Assembly (NCBI GenBank): GCA_015227615.1
Contig: JAALGZ010000026.1
Location: 248,001 to 312,000, forward strand
Length of the DNA: 64,000 bases
Direction of reading: 5' to 3'
Source: Labyrinthula sp. Ha
Taxonomy: Eukaryota; Sar; Bigyra; Labyrinthulida; Labyrinthulaceae
The translations under genes were made by a program, and so were the position numbers. The notes below the pieces were generated by a model that did not search any database, was not told the origin of the DNA, and saw only the letters and a list, made by a program, of their open reading frames with translations. Positions 22,501 through 35,205 of this stretch are shown one piece after another; within the stretch, counting starts at the first letter, position 1, and the number at the start of each line of letters is the position of its first letter.

Positions 22501-25500
22501 AAAAAGGTTATGATTTGATAACAAACTTTGATGTCAAAGCTTGAACAGAGTATTTCTTAGCACACATATTTCAGCACAATCAACCCAAAATTAACGTATC
22601 TGTTCAGAATACAATGCGTAAGATAATAGCAATATTTTTAAGCGACTTGTAGAAACAGCAACACTTGAACCTTAAAGTATCATGTAAGGGTTACTCAAAG
22701 AGCAGGAAAGTCTTAAACTCTGCTGATATGCACGAAGTTGAGCAAACAGATTAAAGTAAACACAGATTTAAATTTCTTTTCTAGATTTATTAAGAACCAT
22801 ATGAATACTTACAGTCACTACTCGCTTATAGTATCACTGAGTAAGTGCAGACCCTGGCAGAGATTCCGTAACAGAAGCTACTATATATAGGAGAACCAGA
22901 GTAAAGGAGTGAAACTACATTCAAAATTTAAAACAAAAAGTGAATATTAATTTTCACATTTGATAGATGATGGTCTGAACTCTGACACATTCATTCCAGT
23001 CTGATGCAATCTATCCCTATGTTCCTAACCATAAAGATGAAAGTTTCCTTGAACGACTTTAGCTTCACAAAAATACTTCTTACCTGAAAAGAAATCTACA
23101 TTTCAACGAATTAACAATAGTTAACAAGCCGTATAAGGGGTATCGAATATGAACTTAAACTACATTGATGCAAGACAAAGACAGCGAAACTCTTATTAAT
23201 ATTCATGGGGCAATGAATAGCCGCCCTGAAATATGTATCTTAAGATAACGGCAGCAGTTCTTGGGGGCAAATTTCTGTGTATGTTCTTATGCTTATTAGG
23301 TGAACCCAGTAGCTTTGGTACATTTTTACTGCGCTGAAATGTGAAAAGGGCTCTACTAAAGAAAAGATGAACAGCAGTAAAAATACTTTAAGAAATGATT
23401 AGGGAATCCATGTGAAATTAGTTTCTACGTGAGTTGCATCTACAGATTTCTATTTTATCATTAATGGCATCATAGGATTTGAATACGGCTGAACTTGGGC
23501 GGAAAAATAAGAAACTACGCAGCAAAGTAACAACATCGAAATCCAATGTACTAATCAGCCTCATACTGAGATCATCATCACCTTTCAGAGCAAGAGCTAG
23601 ACAGTAGAAAAATGAAATGACGATCGAATTTTGAACGTTTTGTGCTTGCACTTTCGATGAGCATATTGGGATTGTAGAAAAAGCATTTACCTTAGAACTT
23701 GATTCTCCTACAAAACGGTTAGCAGGGTGGCGTGGAATAGCAGAAGTTCTTCTGGGGTAGAAGTAAATGAACCGTTAAGGTAGCTAGGTGCCACAGCCAT
23801 GGAATTCCTACAGTAATCAAAATAAGACTTAAGACTTAATTTCTGAGGCATCAAAATGACAGGAAATATTTCTTGGGCAGAGAAACTCTCTCGACTACGA
23901 GAGCACTTGCTAATTCTATATTGTCTCAACTAATCGTTGTTCCTGAAGCACATATCCCCATCTCCTAAGCTGCAGTTACTTCAAACAATGCCCATCTTTA
24001 TGAACTACTTCTGCCTCGTAGCAGAAAGAGACTCTAGTGGTTCTTCCTTAAGAATTGTCATGTCCTCCCACTCATCCCCGGAAGTCGTAATATTCTATGT
24101 CCAATAGCACTGGAAGTATCATTTCCAAAATAGAATTCATTAAACAAGTACACACACCTCACAAGCTGTGTACTGAAAATAATTCAAGATGCCTTAGATG
24201 AGATCTAACCTGCTCTAGAACCCTGGCGAAGGTAGAAACTGGCCATTTGTTTTAGAATTTGCCATTACTTATTGTTTTGGATTCTGAAGTACTTGAGTTT
24301 TGTTGTGGCTGCCTAGCTATTAACTAGTTTGTGAGGTTGATAGATCAGGGCATAGAATGTGGAAGACATGGGAAAAAGAAGATAAAACTTTTTTTAGGGA
24401 AGTAGATCCTTCGCCGCGAAATTTCTCCAAAGAAATCTATCACACCTTCAACTATTCTACGAGGTTACACCTGGCTTGGAATGATCGGTATGGTTGCGCC
24501 ATGGTCGTGGCTAACCCTTCTGTCCAATCTTTAGTTTGTAGGTTCATGTATGATAATGCTTTGGTGGAAGAGAGTAGTGGTTTAAAAGAACACGGGATAT
24601 CAAAAAGGTATAACAGTTATGAACATATGAAAATATCAACAGTATGTACATGAAACGGGCACAAAATGAAGCAGTTTGTTGAATTACATACGCAGGAGGA
24701 GACACTTCTTTCACCAAGACTTAGCTTAGCCGAATTTTAAGAATACTTTGTTAAATAACAATATAATAGTATTATCAGTAATCTTATATTAGACTAAAGA
24801 GTTTATATATATATATATTTCTTTTGAATATCGGTCAATTGTATTAAAAACTACGGAGAAACTTTATCAATATTGATATATTTATGTTTCATTTATTACT
24901 AGACTTAAAACTAAATTATATAATTGTTCTTAATTATATTTGTCTGTTATATTATAGTTTATTTAATAATGATATTTGTCATATATATATATATATGTTA
25001 TTCATATATTCGGGATATTTAAATATTATTATTCAAAAATCGGCTCTCGTCTCATCATATACATTCCATTGACATATGTGTAACTTAATATAACATCAAC
25101 TATAAATAACAAGATATTATTATATTCAACATAAATTGAACAATCTGAGAATATATAATATTTCGAGAATCTATCATAGTTAAATATATATATGATATAT
25201 TTATTTCGGGATTTATAACGGAGGACACTGGAAATTTCTCCGTTTACAGTAATAAACTAGTACAGAAAGTGTATTAAACAGGCATTTCGTAACCCTAAGT
25301 ATTCATATTTGGTACTGAAATAATGGTAATCTAACGTTATACTTTTATCATTTTTCTTATATATGTTGAAGAGTCAATATTTATAAGACAAAAAAGCTTA
25401 TTATCATAATTTGTGAACTATATGCAAAACACTAACGTTAAGGTTATACCGGTAAGTCTTGTGCTGCACACAATTTAGTTAACGGTTATCAAGATTACTA

Positions 25501-25604
25501 AAATCCGAAGACAGCTTTCAAGATTTAATCGTTGAACAAAAACAAAACCAAAACCAAAAAAAAATCAACAAAATCAAATTCGATAAAAACTATATGCGAA
25601 GACG
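19556..25604. other. Gene-free AT-rich tract
   Basis: About 6 kb has no gene I can support. TA microsatellites lie at about 24803-24818 and 24981-24996. A short Cys-containing frame at 20915-21202 minus and an ATG frame at 24357-24653 plus (98 codons, no family resemblance) may be chance or debris. The stretch from about 22.9 to 24.7 kb is somewhat less AT-rich and may hide a decayed element, but no motif could be named. No tRNA was recognised. Confidence 0.55.
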
Positions 25605-28127
25605 ATGATTAAACTTAGATTTTTGTTTTTTAAACCTGTTCTGTTAAATAAAGTTTCACCGAAGCAAACGTATACAAAGAATGTTGTTCCCCTGGTTAGG
25701 TCGATGAGTAGTTTTAATGTAGCACAACAACAGCAAGCTGAGGATTGGAGGAAAAATATGACTGGAGTTGATGAAGATTTCCTAACCGGTGCAAGAAATG
25801 AATCTTGGTGGACTGGACCTTCCCCATCTATTCTCTCGGGTAAATCAGTGTCGTCATTAAAACAACCTTTGCTAGACAATGTAACAAAGAAAGAAGTTGT
25901 TGATTACTTTGATAACACCTGGTTGACTACAGAAATTTTATTTTCTGGGTTACAAGGAGAAGAAGCATTTTACAGACCACCGTATCACAATTTACGTCAC
26001 CCTTTGATATTCTACTATGGACACCCAATCACGTTTTACATTAATAAACTACGTGTTGCAAAACTACTCCCACATGGAATTGACGCACATTTTGAGGATA
26101 TCTTTGAAGTTGGTGTTGATGAAATGAGATGGGATGATATTTCAACAGAAAGCAAGGATTGGCCAAGTGTTAGAGAAGTAAGAGATTATAGAGTAGAAGC
26201 GTATAAGACAGTTAGAAGAGTTATTGATGAACAATTTGGAAGTAGCGATGAAGCTACTAGAAATATTTCTTGGGAGACACAGCTTTGGAGTTTGATGATG
26301 GGAATTGAACACGAGAAAATCCACATTGAAACAAGTTCTGTATTGTTTAGAGAGTTGCCTAAGAAATTACTAAGATATCCAGAACATTTTCCTGCTCAAT
26401 TTAGCCTTGGTGATTCATCTCAATTTGAAAAACCTGTAGAAGGAAAAAACTATCCACGAAATGATTTAGTTCAAATTCAGGGAGCAAGTGTTAAAATTGG
26501 TAAAGATGTTGATTTTCCAACTTATGGATGGGATAATGAATATGGAAAAAGAGAAATAAGAGTTGCTGATTTTCAAGTCAGTCAGTTTAAAGTAACCAAT
26601 GGACAATATTATGAGTTTGTATCTTCTGGTGGATATGTGGATAAAAAGTATTGGTCTAAAGATGGATGGGGATGGAGAACTTTTCGTAATCAGAAATGGC
26701 CTTACTTTTGGAAACAAACTGGACCTGCAGGAAGTCATGAGTATGCTTTAAGAGGAATCTTTGAAACTAGAAATATGGAATGGGATCTTCCTGTATGTGT
26801 AAACTATCATGAATCTCAAGCGTATACAAACTGGTTGTATGAGAAAGATGGATTTAAAGGACCAAAATATAGAATACTAACAGAAGCAGAACATATAGCA
26901 ATGAGATCTGAAGCTGTTGTGAATGACCCTTTGAGGAATGATCCTACTTTAACGCAGGGAAGTGACAATAAAGCTACTTTAAATTTGAAGGTGGGCTCTG
27001 AATACCCAGTTGATACTTTTGCTCCTAATGAGAAAGGAATCTATGATGAATTTGGTAATGTATGGGAGTGGCTTGAAGATGATATGAATCCACTGAGAAA
27101 TGATGTTCATCCATATTATGATGACTTTACGGCGCCTTGTTATGATGGGGAACATACTATGCTAATGGGTGGGAGTTTTATCACCTGTGGAGATGCAGGT
27201 GCGAATAGTTTTTCAAGATTTCATTTCAGACCTCATTTTTTGCAACATTCTGGCTTTAGAGTAGTAATTCCTTCTAAGGAAGAACCAAATATTAAAGGGG
27301 AAGGTATTGCAACTTTTCTTGGAAATAAATCAAAATACTCCGCAGTCGATCTTCTTACTGAACAGAAATCAAATAATGTTTATGAGACGAATGAACTGCT
27401 CAATCAATATTTGAGTCTTCATTTCGGGCAAAAGGCCGATGTTCTAGATACAAACGTTAGAAAACATGAAAACAGAAGAAATATTGAACCAGCGCTTGAT
27501 TTTCCTTCCAAGACAGCTGATTTACTATTAGAGTTTTTGCCACGGCAAGATTTACGTATGCTTGATATTGGTTGTTCAGTTGGCGGTGCTTCAATTAGAC
27601 TTGCTGAAAGTAGTCAAGTTTCTGAAGTCGTTGGGTTTGATTTTTCTGAGTCCTTTGTCAATTGCGCAGAGGATATTATTCAGAATAAAGGTGTAAGTTA
27701 CAGAGTTCCTATTTTTGGGGAAGAGTACAGTGAGGAGATGTTAATTCCAACAGTATCAAGTGAAGTTGCTGGTAAAGTTACATTTCTTACTCATGACGCA
27801 ACTAAGCTATTGGATTTGAATCAAGGAAAGTTTGATGGTGTTTTGATGGCAAACTTGTTATGCAGACTTCCTGAGCCTATGAATCTCTTGCAGGACTTGG
27901 GAAGAATTATGAACAAAGATGGGGTAGCTTTGTTTCTTTCCCCTTTTTCCTGGTTGGAAGAGTTTACTGCTAAGGAAAAATGGATTTCTCCCTCCATGCT
28001 TAAAAATATTATGGCATCTGAAGGGTTCGTAGAGATCTATGAGAAAGATGTGCCGCTCTTGATTAGAGAACACGAACGCAAGTATCAATATATCGTTTCT
28101 CAAGCGTTAGCTTTTAGAAAGATTTAA
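25605..28127 (+). CDS. ovoA: OvoA: ovothiol synthase (sulfoxide synthase plus methyltransferase)
   Basis: OvoA makes ovothiol, a 5-thiohistidine antioxidant. A non-haem iron domain joins cysteine to histidine C5 with oxygen. A C-terminal SAM domain N-methylates the resulting mercaptohistidine after a separate PLP lyase step. The protein has 840 residues in one exon. Residues about 100-245 form the DinB-like iron domain, with RHPLIFYYGH (His132/His140) and the HxxxHxE motif HEKIHIE (His236, His240). Residues about 290-575 form the FGE-sulfatase/C-lectin-like half, with TNGQYYEFV, EFGNVWEWLEDD, MGGSF and SFSRFHFRPHF. Residues about 605-840 form the methyltransferase, with motif I MLDIGCSVGG near residue 650. 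The first 35 residues are basic and free of acidic residues (MIKLRFLFFKPVLLNKVSPK...), which looks like a mitochondrial presequence ahead of an internal MSSFN start. The gene has long flanking deserts on both sides. Confidence 0.95.
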   Translation: MIKLRFLFFKPVLLNKVSPKQTYTKNVVPLVRSMSSFNVAQQQQAEDWRKNMTGVDEDFLTGARNESWWTGPSPSILSGKSVSSLKQPLLDNVTKKEVVDYFDNTWLTTEILFSGLQGEEAFYRPPYHNLRHPLIFYYGHPITFYINKLRVAKLLPHGIDAHFEDIFEVGVDEMRWDDISTESKDWPSVREVRDYRVEAYKTVRRVIDEQFGSSDEATRNISWETQLWSLMMGIEHEKIHIETSSVLFRELPKKLLRYPEHFPAQFSLGDSSQFEKPVEGKNYPRNDLVQIQGASVKIGKDVDFPTYGWDNEYGKREIRVADFQVSQFKVTNGQYYEFVSSGGYVDKKYWSKDGWGWRTFRNQKWPYFWKQTGPAGSHEYALRGIFETRNMEWDLPVCVNYHESQAYTNWLYEKDGFKGPKYRILTEAEHIAMRSEAVVNDPLRNDPTLTQGSDNKATLNLKVGSEYPVDTFAPNEKGIYDEFGNVWEWLEDDMNPLRNDVHPYYDDFTAPCYDGEHTMLMGGSFITCGDAGANSFSRFHFRPHFLQHSGFRVVIPSKEEPNIKGEGIATFLGNKSKYSAVDLLTEQKSNNVYETNELLNQYLSLHFGQKADVLDTNVRKHENRRNIEPALDFPSKTADLLLEFLPRQDLRMLDIGCSVGGASIRLAESSQVSEVVGFDFSESFVNCAEDIIQNKGVSYRVPIFGEEYSEEMLIPTVSSEVAGKVTFLTHDATKLLDLNQGKFDGVLMANLLCRLPEPMNLLQDLGRIMNKDGVALFLSPFSWLEEFTAKEKWISPSMLKNIMASEGFVEIYEKDVPLLIREHERKYQYIVSQALAFRKI

Positions 28128-28500
28128 CTTGTAAAAATATGATAAATATTTAAGAGATAGGTATTTTAATTTATAAGTGGTAGCTAATTTCTTTAGAAGC
28201 TGAACACAGTTTTGTTTTTGCATTTATGTCATTGAAGCTCTCGTACGTTCGAATTTTCACTTTTGAAAAGTTTGGAACTCAAGAGTATCGATATGAGGAG
28301 TTATGCTTATATGATGCTTAAGTATAAATAAATTGGAAGATATGATTGGTTAAAATAGAGAGATCTGATTGGGCGGCATACTATTACAAAAATAGTCCTA
28401 GTTACGAAAAACAACAGAGAAGAGAAATAAAAAGATTAATTAATAAGAATTCATCACAAGGGTCCCGGTTGTCAATCTGAAGAATAGAAAATACCAGATT
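28128..28500. other. Short non-coding tract after ovoA
   Basis: This is AT-rich sequence with no open frame of note. It becomes more GC-rich toward 28440-28470, where the retroelement relic begins. No terminal repeat of that relic could be delimited. Confidence 0.5.
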
Positions 28501-28559
28501 GTTCCAATGCATTTACAACGCTAGAACAAAAATTGACTGCTCAAGGAAAACGCAGATTA

Positions 28560-30590
28560 GGAAAGACAAATTTAAAAAGAATATGACTTGGACCGAGAAT
28601 GCTATGTCAGAATCAAGGGAGGAAAGACTTAACAGGAGGGAAGGGCTGAGAAGGAAATCCGAAGAAGAAGAAGAGAGGAGAAGGAAGGAAAAGGGGATTC
28701 GAATGCAGAGCTGTTCAGTTTTTAATGTTCCTTTGGAGAAGAAAATAATGAGGAGGAATGAGGTGGTGGAAGCATCGGAAGCGGTACTTTTCACATCGCC
28801 GCCGACGACTACAAGGAAGGCGGCGGCAAAAATTCCTAGCAAAAGAAGTATATGTAAAAAGCAACGCGAGCTTTACTTGAGGATACCTCGCTTGTTTACT
28901 CTGAAGAGATGTGTGGTCTGCGAACATCATCTCGATCAAGCGCACAAGAAGATGAAAGGAAAGAATGCGGTAGAATGCTCCAGGAAGAAAGCATACACCT
29001 GTCTTGCAACTATCCAGTGTTGCTAATGATTTTTTTATCTGAGGAAGAGTTTGATGGAGTACCATTTACCAAGAGAGTTGTGCATATATTGGCGGCAGAG
29101 TTAGTACTTAAAGTCAGGAACTCGACGATGATGAAAAAGGCTGTAGACGAGTAGCGAAAGATGTATAAGGCCGAAATTATTGAGATGTCAAAGGACTTGG
29201 AGGACATCAACAAATTGTACCGCACGAAGATGGAGAAGGTAAAGGAGCTGCAGAGATCGATTTATGAATGCAACAAGGCCTTTTCGCCGATGCCGCGCCA
29301 GTTTTCGACTCCCAAATATACTTTTGAGCATGGAAGAACACTTTCGAGTTTGCTGACACGAGGTCTATCGCGGAAGCCATACAGGAAATTATGCATGCAC
29401 TGTCAAAAAAGCTGAACAGTGTTGAATCGCTCTTGGCAAAACTGACGGAAGCTAGTGCTCAGGCCTTAACGAAAACGCAAGAGTCGAAGAACTTAGCGGA
29501 AATTCACAGGCAAAGCGCGGAGGATGCTAGGCGGGACCGCACGTGGAAGAGCATTGGCGTAAAATTTAGAGTGTGAAAGAACCTCAAGGTAAAGGAGATT
29601 AGCACGATGCTCGATATGCGTGATGCCTACCTTGAGGTATACGATAATGAAAAGGAACCCAACTTGTGCATTCATGTGGATCCGGAACTTAAACAAAGTC
29701 TTTCTCATTCGGGGGTTACGAAAGAGGGTCTGGTGGACTACCTCAGAAAATATATGAGGGAACACGAGGCATACGATGGCGAAGACACCTTGCGCACCAT
29801 TGAGGAAAAAGTAACAGGGGCGCAAGAGGGACCCTTTTTGGAGCGGCTAAACAGCTATATTAGCGAAGCCGCTGGATGTATGAAGTGGGACCTATTGAAG
29901 GAAAATGGACCGAAGCTTGAAATTTTAAAAACTTTAAATAACCGCCTCCGCAACAACAGCGGATTAAGGAAGGTCGCATTAGGAAAACTTGGAAGCTCCA
30001 TGTTCTAAGTTGAATGATTCCTTGCAGGAGTGGAAGAGGCTCATTTAGGCGATTTACGACATAAGAATGAATACGGGAGATGAAGTTGATTTAGCGCCTC
30101 CTAGGGTGATTGGCACAGCGCGAAGAGAATCGGAAGTTCGGAGAACTCATCAGAAGTCGGCACGTCATGGAAGGAAGAAGAGAAGATAATCTACCTCATA
30201 CAACGAATCTTCCCAGAAAAGGGGAAAGAAATATTATCGCTGCAGATTGCGATCCCGAAGTCCCCACAAGTACAAAGGGGGCTTGAATGGTGGGTGGTGT
30301 ATACCTCGGTCGGAAAGAAGAAACTACCGCCAAGAAGATAATAGCTACGGAGGAGATGACAGGAGCCAGTGTAGAGAACTCAAGTCATTTCTAGCGCTAC
30401 CGGCACTAAAAGACGGGTATAAGAAGGATAGGCAGAACATTACGAGGCGCTTAAATGTCCCCGTGAGAAGAATCGTCAGAGAAGGAGTAACAATCCACCC
30501 TATGGAATCTCATGGTAACATTCCAAACACTATCCTTGACAGTGGCGCAGATGATGCGTCGCTTCGTTATATAAGTACGCTTGGATGATG
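28560..30590 (+). mobile_element. Relic of an LTR retroelement: gag-like and protease regions (fossil)
   Basis: This tract is clearly richer in G and C than its surroundings. It carries a series of highly charged, helix-forming segments on the plus strand: an Arg/Glu-rich stretch near 28600-28700, DKAHKK/Cys motifs, and a charged region near 29600-30000. It ends with NTILDSGADDASLRYIST near 30530-30580, the aspartic-protease signature of LTR elements. No reverse transcriptase or integrase follows, and no LTR pair was found, so this is a 5' portion. It is broken, with several interruptions. It is probably Ty3/gypsy-like, but too little pol remains to be sure. Confidence 0.55.
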
Positions 30591-30599
30591 TATGCGATT

Positions 30600-31660
30600 G
30601 AAGATGTAAATCAGAGGATCATCCCCCGATCTAAGTAACTTGGGGACCTGGTTGATGGTAGTAGGTTTCTCACCTTGTAACCTAAGAGCATGGTTTCTGG
30701 AAGTATCTCATTTCTGCTTGCTCTTATTAACTTGCAGACGGCAGCTCCACACTCCTTAGCTTGTTCCTCGTGTGATTTTTCTTTCTAGACCATAGTAAAT
30801 ACCTGGAAGGCCCTACAATCACGTGTAGAAGAAGGTTGTATATACATGCTTCTTTGCGTGGTACTCTCCGCAGAAGCTACAATGGCTTCCATCATTGCAT
30901 CACATCATTGTTTTGATTCTGTATCATCAGTAAGGCCAATACTGTTCAACCTGACCATATATTCTTATTTCCTGCCTCCTTCACCAGTACTAAGATCATG
31001 ATTAGGCCAATACTCTCTCTATTTCTCTGGATGTTGCTCTCTCGGGCTTTCATATCCGGGTTTCACCACACTGTACTGAAAACAATCAATTGTTTCAACT
31101 TCCATTGGGTTACAATATTCTACATCTCCCGAATGCTCTCTCACTTCTGCCTCACCTTACAAATCTGCATAAGCTTTAGTCTTGCGGGAAAGTCGACTTC
31201 GAGTTGGCTTCTTGGGACTTCAGCTTGAGAAAGAAGAAGCGCACCATGTGGATGTCGATGATGGCATCCGAGAACTGAGCACAAGAAGCTTAGCTGTAGT
31301 GACCAATAGATGGTTCTCAGAATTGGAGTCCCATAGTTTCTTTGCCATGTAGAAGTATCACCAGCCCTGAACTTAGTAGTCACTGCAGCTAGGAGAAGCA
31401 TGGACGTTGATGTAGCATCACTGCTCATCAACCCTGGCACATTGACTGGTATATTATCACCTAAATCACATATTCAAACACACGAGCTGGCAGATATCGG
31501 CATATTTGCGGCCTGCATCACTACCGCATTTTATGCTTGTACCATGGCACTCTGGGTAGCAGTAGACTTAGCTGCTGGTATGGTTTGGGCACTTATTTGA
31601 GGTTATTTCACAGCTTGAATTCAAATATTAATAATCACTGGTAAGGGTAATCCTACTGTT
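30600..31660 (-). mobile_element. Degenerate GC-richer tract, possible second retroelement remnant
   Basis: Base composition stays unlike the deserts here, and the longest frames are on the minus strand (Ser/Thr/Ala-rich, for example around 31141-31440). The tract meets the plus-strand relic at about 30600, which suggests a junction of two inverted or nested pieces. No diagnostic motif was found, so the assignment rests on composition and context only. It is broken throughout. Confidence 0.25.
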
Positions 31661-34386
31661 TAGCTGATCCCGCAGCATATTTCATGTGGTTTTAACTCAG
31701 TTTGCAAAGCTAACAAGTATTTTATCTTAAGGTGCAAAACAAGGGGCTGAAACACTCACTATTCAATTCATCAGCGACCCAGATCTAAACATGCTACGAA
31801 CCTGTATTATCGCTTCCGTAACTTTCTCGGTCCTAGCAATCGAAACACTTTGGGTCACTAATACCTCTTATTGTGGAATATTTAATAGATTTAACGGAGT
31901 ATTTTCCTCTATAATCAGGCTCAGCGCAGCTACTTTCTGCGAGTATATCCTTATGTAGGATTAACTGCACCTTTTTTATTCCACATTTTTTGAAGAATGG
32001 TTATAATAACTTATCTAATGAAAATGAGCTGTCAAAGAGTCGGATACTTAAAACTGAGGAGACGTTACTAACAAGAAAGTTAGGAAGATAAATATATTCA
32101 TATACATATCAAAGGTATTCAGACAGTTAAAATAGCAACACAAAGCTTAAAACTTAGGTAACCCTATATAAAAGAAACATGAAGCGGCTTTTCTACTGTG
32201 TATGTTATTCTCTCTATGGAAATATATTCTCCCAGGAAAGTTTATATGCATGGAGTCTTTCATTCATTAAAGATCTGGTACCGATACTCTTTGTTCTCTT
32301 ATTTTCTAATGTTTGAGAGATTTTATTTGAGTTGGTTTTGTTCAATATCTACCTATTGCTTTCATTTTAGTAATTGACAATGTTTCGATCATCGTTGACC
32401 GATAGAATATAAACTGGGTCCATCAATTTGTTTAGAATCCCTAGACTCCGCATATAAAGGAAACAATAATGATTCAGATTTTAAAATTTAGCAACTATTG
32501 TCGTTTTTTTGGTGCATTCAAAATTTACCGATATCTGGGGAAATATTGCTTTATATATGAACTTCACCACAAGTGGTGTTTCAAGTTGGGATGATTTGAA
32601 GATCAATTTTGTAGACAGAGTGAAAAAGAATATTAACGCTTTAAAACGTGTTCTTAGAATATAGCAATCAATAGGTACTAGCTAGAAGTATTAGTTTCGT
32701 GCTTTACCATAACAGAACCCTGGTTCTGATTTTAAGTATAGATGCTAACTTCGGATGACGAGATGAATATGACGGATTTCGTGATGTAAAAGAGCTTAAA
32801 CGAAGAATTATTATATAAAACATTGGCAACACCTATATACTCTTGTTTTCCCTCAATTTTGAATACTGCTCTTGGAAACAACTCACAATTTTTTTCCTGA
32901 TTCTACATCTGCAGATGATATGGTTGGAGATGAGTTAATGCTTACCGACACATTTTTTTAGGTACGGGGATAAAATATAAAAAGCACAAAGAACATTATT
33001 TCAACTAAACTTCTTAAGAGATTGGAATAAGCTAATGGTATTTTTTAATAACGTCTTACACTGATTAAAGCCTTGAACACTTCAATGATTGCTGCGATTT
33101 TGGAATATTTCTCAAATCTTTGATTAGCAGTGTAGATATAGGAAACTCTGGAGACTTTTTCATAGTTTGACAAAGATTGAAATGTCTTGAGCTTGTCAAT
33201 TAAGAAAAATAGGCTAGGTCAATTACTTTTTAGGTAAAGTTTGAGTAGCCTTCAGAATTATATGTTTCTACAAGAGGGTGCTCTTCTCTCGTGTTTCCAT
33301 TTGAATCTTGTCCAATGTAATCCTTGTATACCTCTAGTATTTTTAGGGTATATCATTTTAGGACAGGTACTAATATCTCTTACTAAGATTTTAAGATGGT
33401 GCAAACATGAGTCTCAAACTTTTTCTAATATTGCTTATTACTGTTTTGAACATAACCATATAATTAAATCCATTAATTACCAACTTGCTAACTCACTACT
33501 CCCCAGCAACAATATATATGTGGGTTTGAACTATTTGTGGAATTATCATAGTACAGAACTAACATTTTTGTACAAATTTCCATTTTTTTCAGTTCTAAAG
33601 CTTCGTTCCAAGTTTAATAGCTTCACATCAAACATGAGATACCTACTTAATTCTACAAGTTTTGATTTTTATCAATTGACGAATGATTGACCGAAAGAAA
33701 CAAATTTAGCTCGAGAAAGCAACTCACAAAAGGGCCACAATCCGATATTCAATTTTCAAGTGAAGACGCTCGAACGAACTTAGATGAAGTTAAGTTATCT
33801 TGTTCAAGAATAAAGACCGATTTCCTAAAAATTTCCTACAGATATAAATGATTGTAGCAAAGTTTTAGAACTGCCGAATACAATAATCTTTATTCTGTAT
33901 TTTACGTTTTTTTCTTAAATTAAATTGACTCATAACTTCCCAAAATACTTACACGAAATATGGTAAGGCCTTCCTAGGGAAAGCCCTAGGAAACTATAGG
34001 CTATCTAACAATACAAAAAAGGGTTAACTAATACTACTAATTAAACTGCCCATATAGTAAAAACTACAAAGAAAACATCCACACAGCTTGAAACTTAATC
34101 GTATATAATCGATCAATACTACGTCTTCAAAAACTATGCCAATTTGACTTTAACTCGTTAGTTGAAAGGATAATCCTTCTAAGTTCTTTTTCTCTTGGTT
34201 TTAATAAGATATGTTTAAAAAAGTACATCAAAATAAGAGTCGATGAAACTATGTAATTTAAAAGGGGGTTCTCATTAATTATTATTTAATATTTGATTCA
34301 ATCACTTATCTTTTTAAAGTTTCAGTTTTTAACAATAATATTTTGGGCAATTAATTTATGTACTAAAAGTACAAAAAAACAAAAAA
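31661..34386. other. Gene-free AT-rich tract
   Basis: I see no supportable gene in this tract. A 149-codon frame at 33241-33690 plus begins at TTG, is rich in Leu/Phe/Tyr/Asn and has no recognisable domain. In sequence this AT-rich such a length can arise by chance, although a decayed membrane protein cannot be excluded. An imperfect palindrome lies near 33966-33993 (AAGGCCTTCCTAGGGAAAGC followed by CCTAGGAA). Confidence 0.5.
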
Positions 34387-35205
34387 ATGAACTCAATTAA
34401 ACAACAATATGAAGAAAGAGATAATAAAACAACCTTTGAAATTGAATGGTATTTTAATTAGCTTAATTATTTAAAGGGAACACGTTGATGTGAAAACTCC
34501 CATTAACCCAAACAAGTTCAAAAGGGAGATAGAAGAGTTTGTAAAAGGGTTCCAACCAACTCAGGACGTGTCTTCTTTAGAGTATACTATATTCTTTTAT
34601 CTTTATGTTAGGTTTTTGTATTGTCCCCTATATGCTGTTAAATCTATATTTGTAAGACTTATTCTTTGTTTTACAGCTGTAAAAAAACTCCGGTATTATA
34701 TTTTGTTTTCCTGAGCTTAGATTTTGGTATTGCAGATTCAGTGATGAAAACTTTAAAAACCTTCAAAAACTTAAAAAAGTAAAACTGAATTATTTGAAGT
34801 ATATTTTGTGTATATGTTTAGTTTAGGTTTTTTGGGTGTAAGATTCCTGAAGTGAGTTCTTTTTGCAGTTTATTAAACTCAATCAATATAAAAGATATAC
34901 AGTAAAAATATTTTATATTATTATTTAGACTAAGGAGTAACCAATTCAGTGCAAAATAAATATCAAATATATTTAAAAGTTCATCTTTTAATAAACACAT
35001 TTTAAAAATACAGTATTTTCTTACTAAAATATTGAGTTCTTAGTATTAGAGAAAAAGTACAAGATAAAGTTATTATTTCAGCTATTAAGAACTACTTGAA
35101 AAAAAATAAAACAATAAAGATTTTAATATATGGTGAATGGTATTCTCTTGAAAATTTTCCTCAAGAAGATAGTATTGAGTTACAAGAAATAGTTGATTCA
35201 CATCC

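Noticed and set aside
24357-24653. 98-codon ATG frame, briefly considered as a recombinase fragment
   Set aside because: No conserved catalytic pattern could be identified.
33241-33690. 149-codon open frame
   Set aside because: It starts at TTG, has no domain, and its composition is that of translated AT-rich desert. Mentioned only in the tract description.
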